From assembly GCA_040756575.1 (NCBI GenBank), contig JBFLYP010000001.1:62001-126000 (forward strand): DNA of 64,000 bases. Direction: 5' to 3'. A program made the translations under genes and the position numbers. Positions 1-8,701 of this stretch are shown here, piece by piece. Under the pieces are notes generated by a model. That model had not been told where the DNA came from and did no database searches. It worked only from the letters and a program-made list of their open reading frames with translations. Positions within the stretch are counted from its first letter, which is position 1. Each line of letters opens with the position of its first letter. The DNA comes from DTYU01 sp040756575 (GTDB lineage Bacteria > Bacillota > Desulfotomaculia > Desulfotomaculales > Ammonificaceae).

Positions 1-2
1 TG

Positions 3-599
3 CTGGCGCTTTTACCGTTCCCCTTTCAAGAGAGGCTCCTGGAAGGAGCGGGGCCGGGACTGTGCTTCGCCGGCGGTGCGGCGATAAGCTCAGTTATTTC
101 CCGTTGCAAATCAAAATTAGCCGGACCTTTCACTACCGGCCTGCTGTTGATTCCCCTGATTTCCGTATTGTTCGCACCGGTGATTAACCCGGCGCCGCGG
201 GCTTTTATGTCAGAGGAGGAGGTTTCCGTTCACCGGTGGATAGACGCCCGTCTCGACCAGTACAACGTTATCCTTTCAGACATCCCTTACAGCCTGCGAA
301 TTCCCGCCCGGGCAGGCTGCCGGGTCTGGTGCGGGCACCACGACCAGACTTTGAGGGCCAAGGAGAAAGCTGCAGTGCTCAGGAAGTTTTTCAGCAGCAA
401 AACCTTCGACCGGGACGCATTCTTAAGGAATAATAGGATTGACTATGTCTTATGGGATACAGCGCGCTACCCGCTCTACCTTACAAGTTCCCTTGTTCCT
501 GTCAAGTTGTCCGGAAAGCTGGTTCTGCTACGCAACCGGAACGCCGGTGATTTTACTGACAGCAGGTTTATCAACCCTCGCCAGGGCCGGCGGGGTTAA
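3..599 (+). CDS. C-terminal part of a polytopic membrane protein, probably a glycosyltransferase (partial)
   Basis: The reading frame is open to the left edge, so only the last 198 residues are visible. It starts with two hydrophobic stretches, about residues 20-35 and 40-65 of the visible part, the second with the sequence LLLIPLISVLFAP. A hydrophilic tail of about 120 residues follows, with motifs such as VILSDIPYSLRIPARAG and IDYVLWD. A bundle of membrane helices with a soluble C-terminal domain is the layout of GT39-like (PMT_2) lipid-linked sugar transferases, but no catalytic residues lie in the visible part. It is convergent with the tad operon and not part of it. A hydrophobic minus-strand frame overlaps its end but is less convincing. 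The family assignment is inference; that it is the end of a real gene is fairly safe. Confidence 0.55.
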   Translation: MALLPFPFQERLLEGAGPGLCFAGGAAISSVISRCKSKLAGPFTTGLLLIPLISVLFAPVINPAPRAFMSEEEVSVHRWIDARLDQYNVILSDIPYSLRIPARAGCRVWCGHHDQTLRAKEKAAVLRKFFSSKTFDRDAFLRNNRIDYVLWDTARYPLYLTSSLVPVKLSGKLVLLRNRNAGDFTDSRFINPRQGRRG

Positions 600-956
600 G
601 TTCCCGAACGCGCGGGCGTAGCGGAGTAAAGCGAACCAGAGCACAATGCTCCCGGCCAGCGGTAAAAGGGTGAAAGGTTTTGTTGTAACCAGGTACGGCG
701 TGACAAAAAAAGCCGCTGTGACAAAAGGCATGCCGATGCGTAGCCCCGCTTTCGGAATGGCGGCAGCAACACTTACTAAAATTTAAGATGGGTATTGCCG
801 CTAAGAAGGAGATGGTGCACTTCCGGGGTACCCGTTCCCCTGGAGGCCGGGGCCAAGTATTGCCGCTAAGAAGGAGATGGTGCACTTCGACAATCGGGAA
901 AAAACATAAAAGCGCCGGTACCTTCCCACGCCTGTCGACCCCTTCAGATATGCCGA
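600..956. other. Intergenic stretch between convergent genes, no supported gene
   Basis: This region separates the end of the plus-strand membrane protein from the end of the minus-strand DUF192 gene. It holds the pair of 32-base direct repeats annotated separately. A minus-strand open frame of about 84 codons (roughly 528-783) is hydrophobic and could be a fragment of a lost membrane gene, but it has no start signal. No convincing terminator or RNA gene was seen. Confidence 0.5.
792..888. repeat. Two perfect 32-base direct repeats separated by 33 bases
   Basis: The 32 bases at 792-823, beginning GTATTGCCGCTAAGAAGG, recur exactly at 857-888. The intervening 33 bases (824-856) are unrelated, G+C rich and contain a short CCCC/GGGG inverted repeat. 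Repeat and spacer lengths are CRISPR-like, but there are only two units, the repeat has no evident dyad, and no cas gene is present. A duplication or dispersed repeat pair is the more likely reading. Confidence 0.85.
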
Positions 957-1301
957 TTAACCATCCTCAAACCGGATCGTATCACCCGTCTCCGTCCCGG
1001 TTTCGGTAATGGTTCCCGCCGGCAGTTCTACAACGCCGCGAGCCGGTCTTATCACCGGTGTGAGCCGGAAGGGAGGCAAAGCAGGGAAAACAGAAATCAC
1101 CCTGCCTTTGTCATCGTAGAAAATTAGGTCAATGGGAAAAAGCATGAAAAATGTGTGGACGCTCTTGCAGGGTTCAATAATTAAAGCTTCCCCCGGGGGA
1201 AGCTCTTTCCGGAACAAGAGCCCCTTCAGGCGCCGCCCGAACGAACGCGCCACAGCCACCCGCTTCGCGAGAATCTTTCCCTTTGTACTGTTCACCAGCA
1301 T
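957..1301 (-). CDS. DUF192 family protein at the end of the tad operon
   Basis: This 114-residue protein matches the DUF192 family. The diagnostic segment is HTFFMLFPIDLIFYDDKG at about residues 49-66, followed by the proline-rich turn and the ELPAGTI strand near the C-terminus. DUF192 proteins are small beta-barrel domains, often found with or without a signal peptide, whose biochemical function is not settled. No signal peptide is visible here. The ATG follows a GAAGG site, and the gene begins 15 bases after tadC ends, so it is probably the last gene of the tad transcription unit. DUF192 genes occur in other tad loci, so a role in pilus assembly is possible but unproven. Confidence 0.85.
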   Translation of the reverse strand: MLVNSTKGKILAKRVAVARSFGRRLKGLLFRKELPPGEALIIEPCKSVHTFFMLFPIDLIFYDDKGRVISVFPALPPFRLTPVIRPARGVVELPAGTITETGTETGDTIRFEDG

Positions 1302-1316
1302 GGGCGATACCTTCGT

Positions 1317-2243
1317 TTAACCTTCCCGGAAGGTCCGGGCGATGTTTATTATCGCCGGACCGAGAAGCACGATGAACGTGGCCGGAAAAATGAAGAAGAC
1401 CAGCGGAATGAGCATTTTGACAGGCGCCTTCATTGCCTGCTCATCAGCGCGCTGCCTGCGTTTAGACCTTATCTCCTGAGCCTGAAGACGCATGACGTTT
1501 GAAAGTTGCACCCCCATTTGTTCGGCCATCAATACCGACCCGATGAATGTCGACAGTTCATCAACGTCCAACCTAAAGGCCATGTCCTTCAGCGCATCGC
1601 GTCGTGGCTTACCTACTTTTACCTCTTGAAGCACCTGCCTGAACTCCCCCGGCAACACACCTTTCATTTTTTCCACGACCTTCAATATGGCGCCGTCCAG
1701 TCCCAGTCCGGCCTCAACACTGACCGTAAGCAGGTCGAGGACGTCGGGGAGTGCATCCCGTACAGCCTCCCTGCGCGCATTTCCTCTCTGCTTGATATAA
1801 AAATCCGGAGTAAGAAATCCCAAAAGAGCCAGCGCCACTAAAATGAGAAGGCTCTTACCGGTTGAAATACCGCCTAGGCGTCCTAACAGCAAACCCGCAC
1901 CACCGGCGAAAATACCACCCAGGTATTTCAATACCATAAACTCCATTGCCGTCAAGCCTCCGGGATTCCCCGCCACCAACAGCTTTTTCTCGATCATTTT
2001 TATCCGGCCTGTCGGCATGTAGTGCTTCCCAGCCGAACCAATCCTCGTTAACAGCGGCTTAACCACGCGGTAATAAAGCGGTTGCCGCAGCTCTTGCTCG
2101 CGTAAAGAAGTGAATCCTTCCCCGCCTAAAAGGGCGGTTGCCCTTGTAGCTACCGCTTCCTCTGCCGCCGTGAACCGGCTGTAGACCAGCATTAGTACCG
2201 ACAACAGCGATATAAACACCAAGCAGGCTGCGAGCACACTCAT
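1317..2243 (-). CDS. tadC: TadC, inner-membrane platform protein of the Flp pilus
   Basis: TadC is one of two type II secretion F-family proteins that form the membrane platform on which the TadA ATPase drives Flp pilin assembly. The 308-residue product has an N-terminal membrane segment, a hydrophobic pair at about residues 105-155, the F-domain core with the LDVDELSTFIGSVLMAEQMG region, and a C-terminal membrane helix with PLVFFIFPATFIVLLGPA. The ATG at 2243 is preferred to an in-frame GTG at 2252 because AGGGTGA lies five bases before it. It follows tadB with a gap of about ten bases and is clearly co-transcribed with it. Confidence 0.93.
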   Translation of the reverse strand: MSVLAACLVFISLLSVLMLVYSRFTAAEEAVATRATALLGGEGFTSLREQELRQPLYYRVVKPLLTRIGSAGKHYMPTGRIKMIEKKLLVAGNPGGLTAMEFMVLKYLGGIFAGGAGLLLGRLGGISTGKSLLILVALALLGFLTPDFYIKQRGNARREAVRDALPDVLDLLTVSVEAGLGLDGAILKVVEKMKGVLPGEFRQVLQEVKVGKPRRDALKDMAFRLDVDELSTFIGSVLMAEQMGVQLSNVMRLQAQEIRSKRRQRADEQAMKAPVKMLIPLVFFIFPATFIVLLGPAIINIARTFREG

Positions 2244-2253
2244 GTTTATCACC

Positions 2254-3204
2254 CTAAACCTTGATGCTGATGATCTTCTTTATCGCCAGTGCACCAATGG
2301 CTTCTGCAACGCCCGCCGCTATGACCAGGGTAACTCCCGTGCTCGTGTTAAAAAGGGTGGACATGTATTTCGGGCTTATGATAAACAGGAACAGGGCAAG
2401 GCCCACCGGCAGAAACCCTACTATCATACCCGAAATGCGGCCCTGTGCTGTAAGCGACCTGATCTCGCCTTTAATCCGCACCCTCTCCCTGATCGTCTCC
2501 GCGATTGTGTCCAATATGATTGCCAGGTTACCGCCAACGCTTCGCTGGATTACGACCGCTGTTACAACTAAATCAAGGTCTTCACTCTTTATCCGCCGTG
2601 CCAAATTCCCCAGGGCTTCCTCGGTGGGGATGCCAAGGTTCATTTCGGCAAGCGCCTGACCGAATTCCTTGCTGATAGGGGGCGGCATCTCGCGCCGCAC
2701 AACTTCCATCGCCTGCAGAAAACCAAAGCCCGCCCTCAATGTATTCGCCATAACTATCAGGGCATCAGCAATCTGGGTATTGAAGGCGTGCAACCTGCGC
2801 GCCTGGGCCCGGCGCAAAAACACGTTCGGCAGAGCAAAACCGGCGAGTGAACCGATGATTGCCACCGATATCCTGTTAGTGGCTATATAACTCACACCCC
2901 CGGTCAGCAACATCGCACCGGCGAGCAGCAGGAGAAACTCCTCTGCCTTAAGCAGGATATCGGCACGCGATAGACTATGGTCGAGCCGCCTCATCAGGCC
3001 GCTTGCCATACCAAAGCTGGTTATGAAAGATCTTAACCAGCTCAATCTCAATTTTTTCTCACTGGTGTCCTCAAGGGATATTCCGGCTGCCGTGACCGTG
3101 AGTCCCTTCAACCTTGCTTCCAGCAGGCGCCGCTTGGCGAGAAAGTACTCATTAACCGCAAGGCATGCGAAGAATACCGTCAGGAACGTAAAGGCGATTA
3201 CCAT
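2254..3204 (-). CDS. tadB: TadB, inner-membrane platform protein of the Flp pilus
   Basis: This is the second type II secretion F-family protein of the locus (316 residues). It opens with a membrane helix (AFTFLTVFFACLAVNEYFLA) and then a hydrophilic linker. A paired hydrophobic block containing LLLLAGAMLLTGGVSYIA follows, then the F-domain with DALIVMANTLRAGFGFLQAM, and it ends in two membrane helices. TadB and TadC pair to form the platform. The start is firm: AAGGAGG lies seven bases upstream of the ATG. It begins 12 bases after tadA ends. Its stop codon is TAG, showing that amber is an ordinary stop in this genome. Confidence 0.93.
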   Translation of the reverse strand: MVIAFTFLTVFFACLAVNEYFLAKRRLLEARLKGLTVTAAGISLEDTSEKKLRLSWLRSFITSFGMASGLMRRLDHSLSRADILLKAEEFLLLLAGAMLLTGGVSYIATNRISVAIIGSLAGFALPNVFLRRAQARRLHAFNTQIADALIVMANTLRAGFGFLQAMEVVRREMPPPISKEFGQALAEMNLGIPTEEALGNLARRIKSEDLDLVVTAVVIQRSVGGNLAIILDTIAETIRERVRIKGEIRSLTAQGRISGMIVGFLPVGLALFLFIISPKYMSTLFNTSTGVTLVIAAGVAEAIGALAIKKIISIKV

Positions 3205-3216
3205 TCCTTTGCCTCC

Positions 3217-4551
3217 TTACCACGTGGTCGGTGCAAAGATTCGCCCGTCAATCTTAATTCCGGCGGCCTCTATTTGCTCGGTGAACTTCGGCCTGATACC
3301 GGTACTGATAAACCGCCCGAGCACCTTTCCGCTTTGATCGACGCCTGTCTGATGGTATATAAATAAGTCCTGCAAAACGATGACATCGCCTTCCATTCCC
3401 TGAACTTCTGTGACATTAGTTACTTTTCTGGAACCATCCTTAAACCGGCTGGCGTGAACAATCAGGTCTATTGCCGATGCGATTTGTTCTCTGATAGCCT
3501 TAACCGGCAGTTCCATCCCTGCCATCAACACCATCGTCTCGAGCCTGGAAAGCATGTCACGGGGTGAATTTGCGTGCCCGGTGGTCAAACTTCCATCATG
3601 TCCGGTGTTCATTGCCTGGAGCATGTCAAGCGCCTCTCCGCCGCGCACCTCACCCACAACTATACGGTCAGGGCGCATACGCAGTGAGTTGCGGACAAGG
3701 TCACGAATGGTAATTGCTCCTTTGCCCTCAATGTTCGGCGGTCTTGACTCGAGCCGGATCACGTGATTCTGGCGCAGTTGTAATTCCGCAGCGTCTTCAA
3801 TAGTAACTATTCGTTCGTCCGGAGGTATGAAGGAGGATAAAATGTTTAACAGCGTGGTCTTGCCGCTTCCGGTACCGCCGGATACAATTATGTTCAACCG
3901 TGCACGAACGCAGGCGTCAAGAAACTTTGCTATTTCCGGGGTAATGCTGCCGAAGTTGATTAAGTCGTCTATACTTAACGGATCGCGGAAGAATTTTCTG
4001 ATGGTGATTGTCGGCCCGTTTAAAGCCAGCGGCGGAATAATTGCATTTACACGGGAGCCGTCCGGTAAGCGGGCGTCAACCATGGGCATGCTTTCGTCAA
4101 TGCGCCGGCCCAACGGTGCCACGATTTTTTCGATGACATGCATTACATGCTCGTTATCGCGAAAGGTTACCTCCGTAAGTTCAAGCCTGCCGTGCCTCTC
4201 AATGTAGACCTGGTGCGGACCGTTAACCATCACCTCAGAGACTTCCTGATCTTCAAGAAACGGCGTGATAGGACCAAAACCAAGTGCTTCCTGAACGAGC
4301 TCTGAAACTATCCTCTGTTTTTCCAGGCGAGGGATGGTAGCACTCTGCTTATCGAGCAGTTCCCAGGCGACGCTTTCAACTTTCCGGGCATCAATTTCGG
4401 CACTTTTGCTTGTACGCAGGATATCACCGAGCTCCGCAACCAACAGCTTATGAAGATTCACCTTAAGCTCCTGGTACGGATCACGCCTCACGGCACGGTC
4501 AAAGCCGGTTTTAACTTTCTCCCCTTTTTCGAATCGCGAGTATACCGCCAC
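3217..4551 (-). CDS. tadA: TadA/CpaF, secretion ATPase of the Flp pilus
   Basis: This is the hexameric VirB11-like ATPase that powers Flp pilus assembly in the cytoplasm. The 444-residue protein has the expected N-terminal domain, with GFGPITPFLEDQEVSEVMVN at about residue 92. It also has a Walker A motif (SGGTGSGKTT) near residue 224, the acidic VTIEDAAELQL box, the RMRPDRIVVGEVRGGEA Walker B region, and the TGHDGSLTTGHANS histidine box. No key residue is missing and the length is normal. A GTG start at 4551 is used behind GGGGTGA. It lies directly downstream of the receiver-TadZ gene. Confidence 0.96.
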   Translation of the reverse strand: MAVYSRFEKGEKVKTGFDRAVRRDPYQELKVNLHKLLVAELGDILRTSKSAEIDARKVESVAWELLDKQSATIPRLEKQRIVSELVQEALGFGPITPFLEDQEVSEVMVNGPHQVYIERHGRLELTEVTFRDNEHVMHVIEKIVAPLGRRIDESMPMVDARLPDGSRVNAIIPPLALNGPTITIRKFFRDPLSIDDLINFGSITPEIAKFLDACVRARLNIIVSGGTGSGKTTLLNILSSFIPPDERIVTIEDAAELQLRQNHVIRLESRPPNIEGKGAITIRDLVRNSLRMRPDRIVVGEVRGGEALDMLQAMNTGHDGSLTTGHANSPRDMLSRLETMVLMAGMELPVKAIREQIASAIDLIVHASRFKDGSRKVTNVTEVQGMEGDVIVLQDLFIYHQTGVDQSGKVLGRFISTGIRPKFTEQIEAAGIKIDGRIFAPTTW

Positions 4552-4575
4552 ATTGTCACCCCATTATTCGCTTGC

Positions 4576-5778
4576 TTAAAAAGTTAGGAGCTTCCCGATG
4601 ATCGAACGCTTTTCTCCTTTTTTCACCGTCTCCTGCCCGGTAAATCTCTCGGCCAGTCGATATATGTCTTGCGCCGCCCGACTTGTCTTACTCATAATCA
4701 CAAACGGGATCCCCTTATTGGCTGCTGCCTGCAATGTCCTGGCATCGGCGGAGATGGTATAGATAGAGTTTAACCCGAGGGTCTTCTCCACATCGGTAAG
4801 TTTCAGTCCACCCTCGAAGGAAGCGTTGTTCAAAACCACGTGAACCTTCTCCCCAAGTTGGTGCGTTGCCAAAAACTCAAGGTCGGCTTTTAAGCGCCGG
4901 AGTGCGGGGAGGTCCGACCCGCCGACCACTAAAATATCATCGGCGATATCAAGTACTTGAGCAACAGCAGCATTCAGCACCGGCGGGGTATCTACCAAAA
5001 CATAATTGCATTCTTGTCTCAGCAACTCCAAAATCTCTGGAATACGCCCGGCAACCTCCGACGGATCCTCTTCACGCGTAGGAATAGCACCCAGGATCTT
5101 TACGCCGCTGAGGTGTTTAGCGATGTACCCTTCAATCACCTCTTTGTTTATTTCCGCCTCCCTGGCTAATTCTCCGATGCTCCCCGGCAAAACCAGGTTA
5201 TACAGGACTGCCACGTCTCCTGCAACGACGTCGAGGTCCACGACCGCCACGCGTTTCCTGAACTCCTGGGCCAGCACCGCTGACAGGTTGCAGGCCAAGG
5301 TAGTGCGTCCCGCCCCTCCTTTAGTACTGAAAACAGCCACTATCCTTCCGGGGGCCTCGGGCTCGGACGCTTCCTGCAGTTTAATAATACTACCCTGGCG
5401 ACGCTTCATTTTGTCGTTTACCCGTCTGATTGCATCCGCTAATTCTTGTGAACTGAACGGTTTTACAAGGTACTCACCTGCTCCGGCGGCCATTGCTTTC
5501 CGGAGGTACTCCTGCTCCCCTTGGATTGAAATAATTACCACAGCCGTTTGAGGCACCTTATCAGTAATTCTCTCGGTGGCGGCTATGCCGTCAAGACCCG
5601 GCATGTTTATGTCCATCAGCACCACGTCCGGTTTCAACTGCTGGACCACCTTTATTGCCTCTTCGCCGTCCTTTGCCTCGCCAACCACCTTGATGTCTTC
5701 TTCGAAAAACAAGAGCCGCTTCACATCTTCTCGGGTGTTTAGTATGTCGTCAGCGATAACGACCGTAATGGGATCCAT
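4576..5778 (-). CDS. cpaE: TadZ/CpaE-like protein: response-regulator receiver fused to a MinD/ParA-type ATPase
   Basis: CpaE/TadZ proteins place the Flp machine in the cell. The 400-residue product starts with a receiver domain containing VVIADDILNTREDVKRLL, the aspartate in VVLMDINMPGLDG and the lysine in GAGEYLVKPFS. These are the acidic pair, phospho-acceptor and lysine of an active receiver, whereas many CpaE proteins have a degenerate one. After a linker, the deviant Walker A FSTKGGAGRTTLACNL begins the MinD-like ATPase, followed by VVDLDVVAGDVAVL and VLVDTPP. The frame is open upstream to 5982, but an ideal AAGGAGGTG site and homology fix the ATG at 5778. The intact receiver suggests phosphorylation-controlled placement, perhaps by the nearby DegS-like kinase; that link is inference. 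Confidence 0.92.
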   Translation of the reverse strand: MDPITVVIADDILNTREDVKRLLFFEEDIKVVGEAKDGEEAIKVVQQLKPDVVLMDINMPGLDGIAATERITDKVPQTAVVIISIQGEQEYLRKAMAAGAGEYLVKPFSSQELADAIRRVNDKMKRRQGSIIKLQEASEPEAPGRIVAVFSTKGGAGRTTLACNLSAVLAQEFRKRVAVVDLDVVAGDVAVLYNLVLPGSIGELAREAEINKEVIEGYIAKHLSGVKILGAIPTREEDPSEVAGRIPEILELLRQECNYVLVDTPPVLNAAVAQVLDIADDILVVGGSDLPALRRLKADLEFLATHQLGEKVHVVLNNASFEGGLKLTDVEKTLGLNSIYTISADARTLQAAANKGIPFVIMSKTSRAAQDIYRLAERFTGQETVKKGEKRSIIGKLLTF

Positions 5779-5863
5779 GTGTGGCACCTCCTTCATTTGG
5801 CGTCTGTAGCCGTCATTGCACCATTCAAAATGCATTGAAACGGCCGTTGAATGATAAGCAAGT

Positions 5864-6619
5864 CTACTTTTTGTTCGGTACCTGCACAGCCGGCACAGCG
5901 AGCAGATCCGCGAGTTTTGTCGGAGGCGGTTTGACAATACCGTCGTCAACCGGTGAACGTAACAAAAGCTGGACTTTCCCACGCTCGGAAGCCAGGATTA
6001 GCACCTGTGCCTGCAGGGGCTTTACCGCGAGGGTGATGTGCGGAATACCTGCATCTTTCTTTTCCTTTTTCTCCTCTCCTGCAACAAGCGTCTGCCCGGT
6101 AGCCAGCACACGAATGTTGTTAAGAATTATTGTAGTGTAGGTAGTCTTCGGCATCTGCGGGTTCGGGGGCACAACGTCAAGGGTCGCTACCACGTCAACC
6201 CGGTCGCCGGGCTTCACCATCTCACCGACGCTCGAAACCGGAGTGACAGCGATGGTACATGCACGTTCTCCTTTGGCAAGGCTGAATGCCAAACCGTAGC
6301 TTCCATCCTTTTCCGCCACAAGTTTACTTTTCAGGATCGGCTCCCCGGCTTTGATGTCGGTCAAAGTTATCTTTCCGATAACGTCCCGGGCAGACCGTGC
6401 TGCATCGGGATGAACATACCGCTCCGGAAGATCTTTGAACTTGATCATGGTTGTCGCAATACTCGTTCGATCGGGGATGTCCGTTCCTGCTGTTACCACC
6501 GTTACATAATTGCCGGTTTCACGGTATTTCTGCTCAACCGACCCGAGGTAAAGATAACAGCTCAAGGCGGCACCAGCGGCACAGATCAAAGCAAGAGCGA
6601 AGTAAACTTTACCCTTCAC
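5864..6619 (-). CDS. cpaB: CpaB/RcpC, Flp pilus assembly protein
   Basis: CpaB proteins are membrane-anchored and carry an SAF domain; in Gram-negative bacteria they act with the secretin, while in Gram-positives their role is less clear. The 251-residue product has an N-terminal membrane helix (KVYFALALICAAGAALSCYL). The SAF-like segment follows, with TAGTDIPDRTSIATTMIKFK and IKAGEPILKSKL. The RcpC-type domain contains ERACTIAVTPVSSVGEMVKP, GDRVDVVATLD and a repeated TLAVKPLQAQVLILASERG. The GTG at 6619 is chosen over an upstream frame because GGAGAG lies five bases before it and the membrane helix then begins directly. No secretin gene is present, as expected for a single-membrane cell. Confidence 0.88.
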   Translation of the reverse strand: MKGKVYFALALICAAGAALSCYLYLGSVEQKYRETGNYVTVVTAGTDIPDRTSIATTMIKFKDLPERYVHPDAARSARDVIGKITLTDIKAGEPILKSKLVAEKDGSYGLAFSLAKGERACTIAVTPVSSVGEMVKPGDRVDVVATLDVVPPNPQMPKTTYTTIILNNIRVLATGQTLVAGEEKKEKKDAGIPHITLAVKPLQAQVLILASERGKVQLLLRSPVDDGIVKPPPTKLADLLAVPAVQVPNKK

Positions 6620-6629
6620 AATATCTCTC

Positions 6630-7535
6630 CTATTCCACCAGCTTGACCGACCGCAGTCCGTAGTCGGCCCCATCGTTCCTGCGCGCGTTGCTGGACAATG
6701 TTTCGATAAAGTATCCGTTTACGTAAGAGTCCTTCCCGTGCCCTGTAACTCCATCCAGGAAAAAAGAGGCAAAACCGACTATCTTAACCTGGCTTCTGCC
6801 TTGCAATTCACCGAGATACTGATAAACCGGGACAACGATGACGCGCGGGCAGTTCAGGCAGTGATTATTAAAGGTACAGCTCTCGTGGCCGGAAATCCGG
6901 TCTTCGATCGCCCGCTCCGTAGGTCCCGACATATTGCCCGGCTCCGTTTCAATGATGTCATTAATCTTTAGCCACCCCTGATAGCCGTCCCGCAGGTTGT
7001 CCTCGTAGTTACAGGCCCCGTGGCCTCCCAGGGCCAGCGCCCCGAAGTTCCCGTGTTCTCCTGCTCCGCCGCCCACCTTGAGCGAGTACAGCGTGCCGTA
7101 TTCAAGCGTCTGATCCGGTACCCCCAATGGCACCACGCCCGACACCTCATCTGCACCGCCTACTTGCACCTTGGCATGCCCCGTCACTTGTGCGCTGGTA
7201 AGGCCCAGGACCTTCGCCAGGGATAGAGAGACCTGCCGCTGGACATCAACCGTAATTGAGTTTCCGTACGGGCCTACGCTTACGGTTAATTCTCCGGGCT
7301 GGATGCCGTTTCGAAGAGCGTAGTGCTGAGCGGTACTTACGGCCGTCGCCGGGTCGTCCGGCAAGAACTGTGAACCTGCAAGCGCCGCCGCGTCGGCGGC
7401 ATTCGACAGCCGCTCACGGTTAAGATAAAGGACCCCTACATCTATAACAACGGCACCAAACCCCAAAAGCGCCACCAGCGCTGCCGCCACAAGCACAAGC
7501 GCGGCACCGCGTTCATCAGCCAATCGGTTCATCAT
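6630..7535 (-). CDS. TadG-like pilus assembly protein with N-terminal Flp-type membrane anchor
   Basis: The 301-residue protein opens with DERGAALVLVAAALVALLGF, the charged-then-hydrophobic start typical of TadG/TadE-like minor pilins. It continues with GVLYLNRERLSNAADAAALA, the diagnostic segment of the putative Flp-assembly TadG-like N-terminal family. The rest is an extracellular beta-rich region with glycine-rich turns and a pair of cysteines in ESCTFNNHCLNCPR that could form disulfides. It does not show the von Willebrand domain of full-length TadG. Start is ATG with GGTGAGG upstream. It lies in the tad operon between TadE and CpaB and is probably a minor pilin or adhesin-like subunit. 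Confidence 0.82.
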   Translation of the reverse strand: MMNRLADERGAALVLVAAALVALLGFGAVVIDVGVLYLNRERLSNAADAAALAGSQFLPDDPATAVSTAQHYALRNGIQPGELTVSVGPYGNSITVDVQRQVSLSLAKVLGLTSAQVTGHAKVQVGGADEVSGVVPLGVPDQTLEYGTLYSLKVGGGAGEHGNFGALALGGHGACNYEDNLRDGYQGWLKINDIIETEPGNMSGPTERAIEDRISGHESCTFNNHCLNCPRVIVVPVYQYLGELQGRSQVKIVGFASFFLDGVTGHGKDSYVNGYFIETLSSNARRNDGADYGLRSVKLVE

Positions 7536-7678
7536 TTAGACCTCACCCCCGCATGTGGTCACTCAGTTCACCGCAGACAGTCTGCCGGCAAAACCCCGCC
7601 AGTGCCGCAAGCGCCGCTGTTACCACAGCATTGCGGCGCCTCTTCCGGCATTGAAACACCGGTGTACAGCCGGCCGTC

Positions 7679-8104
7679 TCACTCTACGCGCATGGTGGCT
7701 TGGGCCGTCAACAGCAAGGGGTTCGGAACAACGCCACTGAGTACAGGGGTTACCAGATCAATGCTATAGCATACTGCAACCTCAGTCTCAGACCCTGTAA
7801 CACGGCTCCCGTACGCAGGGGAAATAGTCACCGTAAGGCGGGATGTATCCAAAGAATCAGCAGCCTCAACCACCCGCTGGACGACAGCCGTGTCATCGCC
7901 TCCTACCGCCGCCAAACGGGCGCCTTCCCTGGCTGCGTTTGTAATAACCAGATAAGCCGAAAAAACCCGGCCGAATTCCATGATTCCAAAGAGGATGAGC
8001 AGCAGGACAGGAAGGACCAAGGCCAGTTCGACCGTAGCCTGACCGCGTTCACCTCTTATAAGTCCGGCAGAGCGCAGGTTTTCAGGAGTAGCCAACCCGG
8101 CCAT
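7679..8104 (-). CDS. tadE: TadE-like pseudopilin
   Basis: TadE proteins are pseudopilins processed by TadV and needed for Flp pilus assembly. The 141-residue product contains the family signature GQATVELALVLPVLLLILFG followed by IMEFGRVFSAY and ITNAAREGARLAA. This is the hydrophobic helix with a conserved Glu that defines the TadE domain. A short beta-rich tail of about 70 residues follows. The gene starts seven bases after the prepilin peptidase gene ends. Between its end and tadG lie 143 bases with only a poorly supported 38-codon frame. Confidence 0.9.
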   Translation of the reverse strand: MAGLATPENLRSAGLIRGERGQATVELALVLPVLLLILFGIMEFGRVFSAYLVITNAAREGARLAAVGGDDTAVVQRVVEAADSLDTSRLTVTISPAYGSRVTGSETEVAVCYSIDLVTPVLSGVVPNPLLLTAQATMRVE

Positions 8105-8111
8105 GAGATCC

Positions 8112-8624
8112 TCACCTCAGCAAAAGTACCGTCAAGGCACCCGCGCAAAGCATTACCCCATATGGCAGTTTGATGCCGCTGTCTCCCATCCAAACCCTCC
8201 CGCCGCCCGGGAGCAAAATGCTGTAACACGCTCCCTTTAACGCGACCAGCAGCTTGCCCTCCCTGCTCAAAAAGAAGCCTGATGCAACGCCGCCGATAAC
8301 CGCTCCCGCAAGAAAAGTATAAAGAGCAAATCCTGCTCCTCCGCAAGCACCGAACGCACCGAGAAGCTTGACGTCTCCAGGACCGACACCTCCGGCTGCG
8401 TAGGGAATCAGCAGTATTCCTATCCCCGCAGCCAAACCGATAATTCCTTCTCCCACTCCGGTCCACCCGCTGGTAACACCGCGGTAGGTCAAAGCAAAAA
8501 TGATGGCGGGGAAGAGAACAAGGTTGTAGATCCGCCGCTTGTACAGGTCAGTTAGTGCGGAAATCAGCGCCATCATGATTAACAGCGTGTCAAGGACTCC
8601 CACAGGATTCACCCGGTTCCCCAA
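8112..8624 (-). CDS. tadV: TadV/CpaA, type IV-A24 prepilin peptidase for Flp pilins
   Basis: This A24 aspartic peptidase cleaves Flp and TadE leaders at the inner membrane. The 170-residue hydrophobic product has the first catalytic aspartate in ALISALTDLYKRRIYN and the second in GGVGPGDVKLLGAFGA, the canonical GxGD motif. It lacks the N-methyltransferase domain, as is usual for TadV. The annotated start is TTG at 8624; an in-frame GTG a few codons later is also possible, since neither has a strong ribosome site. It is separated from the pilin genes by a long hairpin that may uncouple their expression levels. Confidence 0.9.
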   Translation of the reverse strand: MGNRVNPVGVLDTLLIMMALISALTDLYKRRIYNLVLFPAIIFALTYRGVTSGWTGVGEGIIGLAAGIGILLIPYAAGGVGPGDVKLLGAFGACGGAGFALYTFLAGAVIGGVASGFFLSREGKLLVALKGACYSILLPGGGRVWMGDSGIKLPYGVMLCAGALTVLLLR

Positions 8625-8701
8625 AAATTTTGATAAGCCCTTGCAGGTCTTTTAGCCAAAATGCCCGTCCAGCTTTCTTATGCGGCCACCATATCAAAGG
8701 C

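Noticed and set aside
528..783. Hydrophobic minus-strand open frame of about 84 codons, three possible membrane helices
   Set aside because: It overlaps the end of the plus-strand gene, has no ribosome site, and cannot be assigned to a family; at most a fragment.
792..888. CRISPR array
   Set aside because: Only two repeat units, no dyad in the repeat and no cas genes.
7543..7659. 38-codon minus-strand frame between tadE and tadG with a basic start and short hydrophobic stretch
   Set aside because: No ribosome binding site before its GTG and too short to judge; it may be chance.
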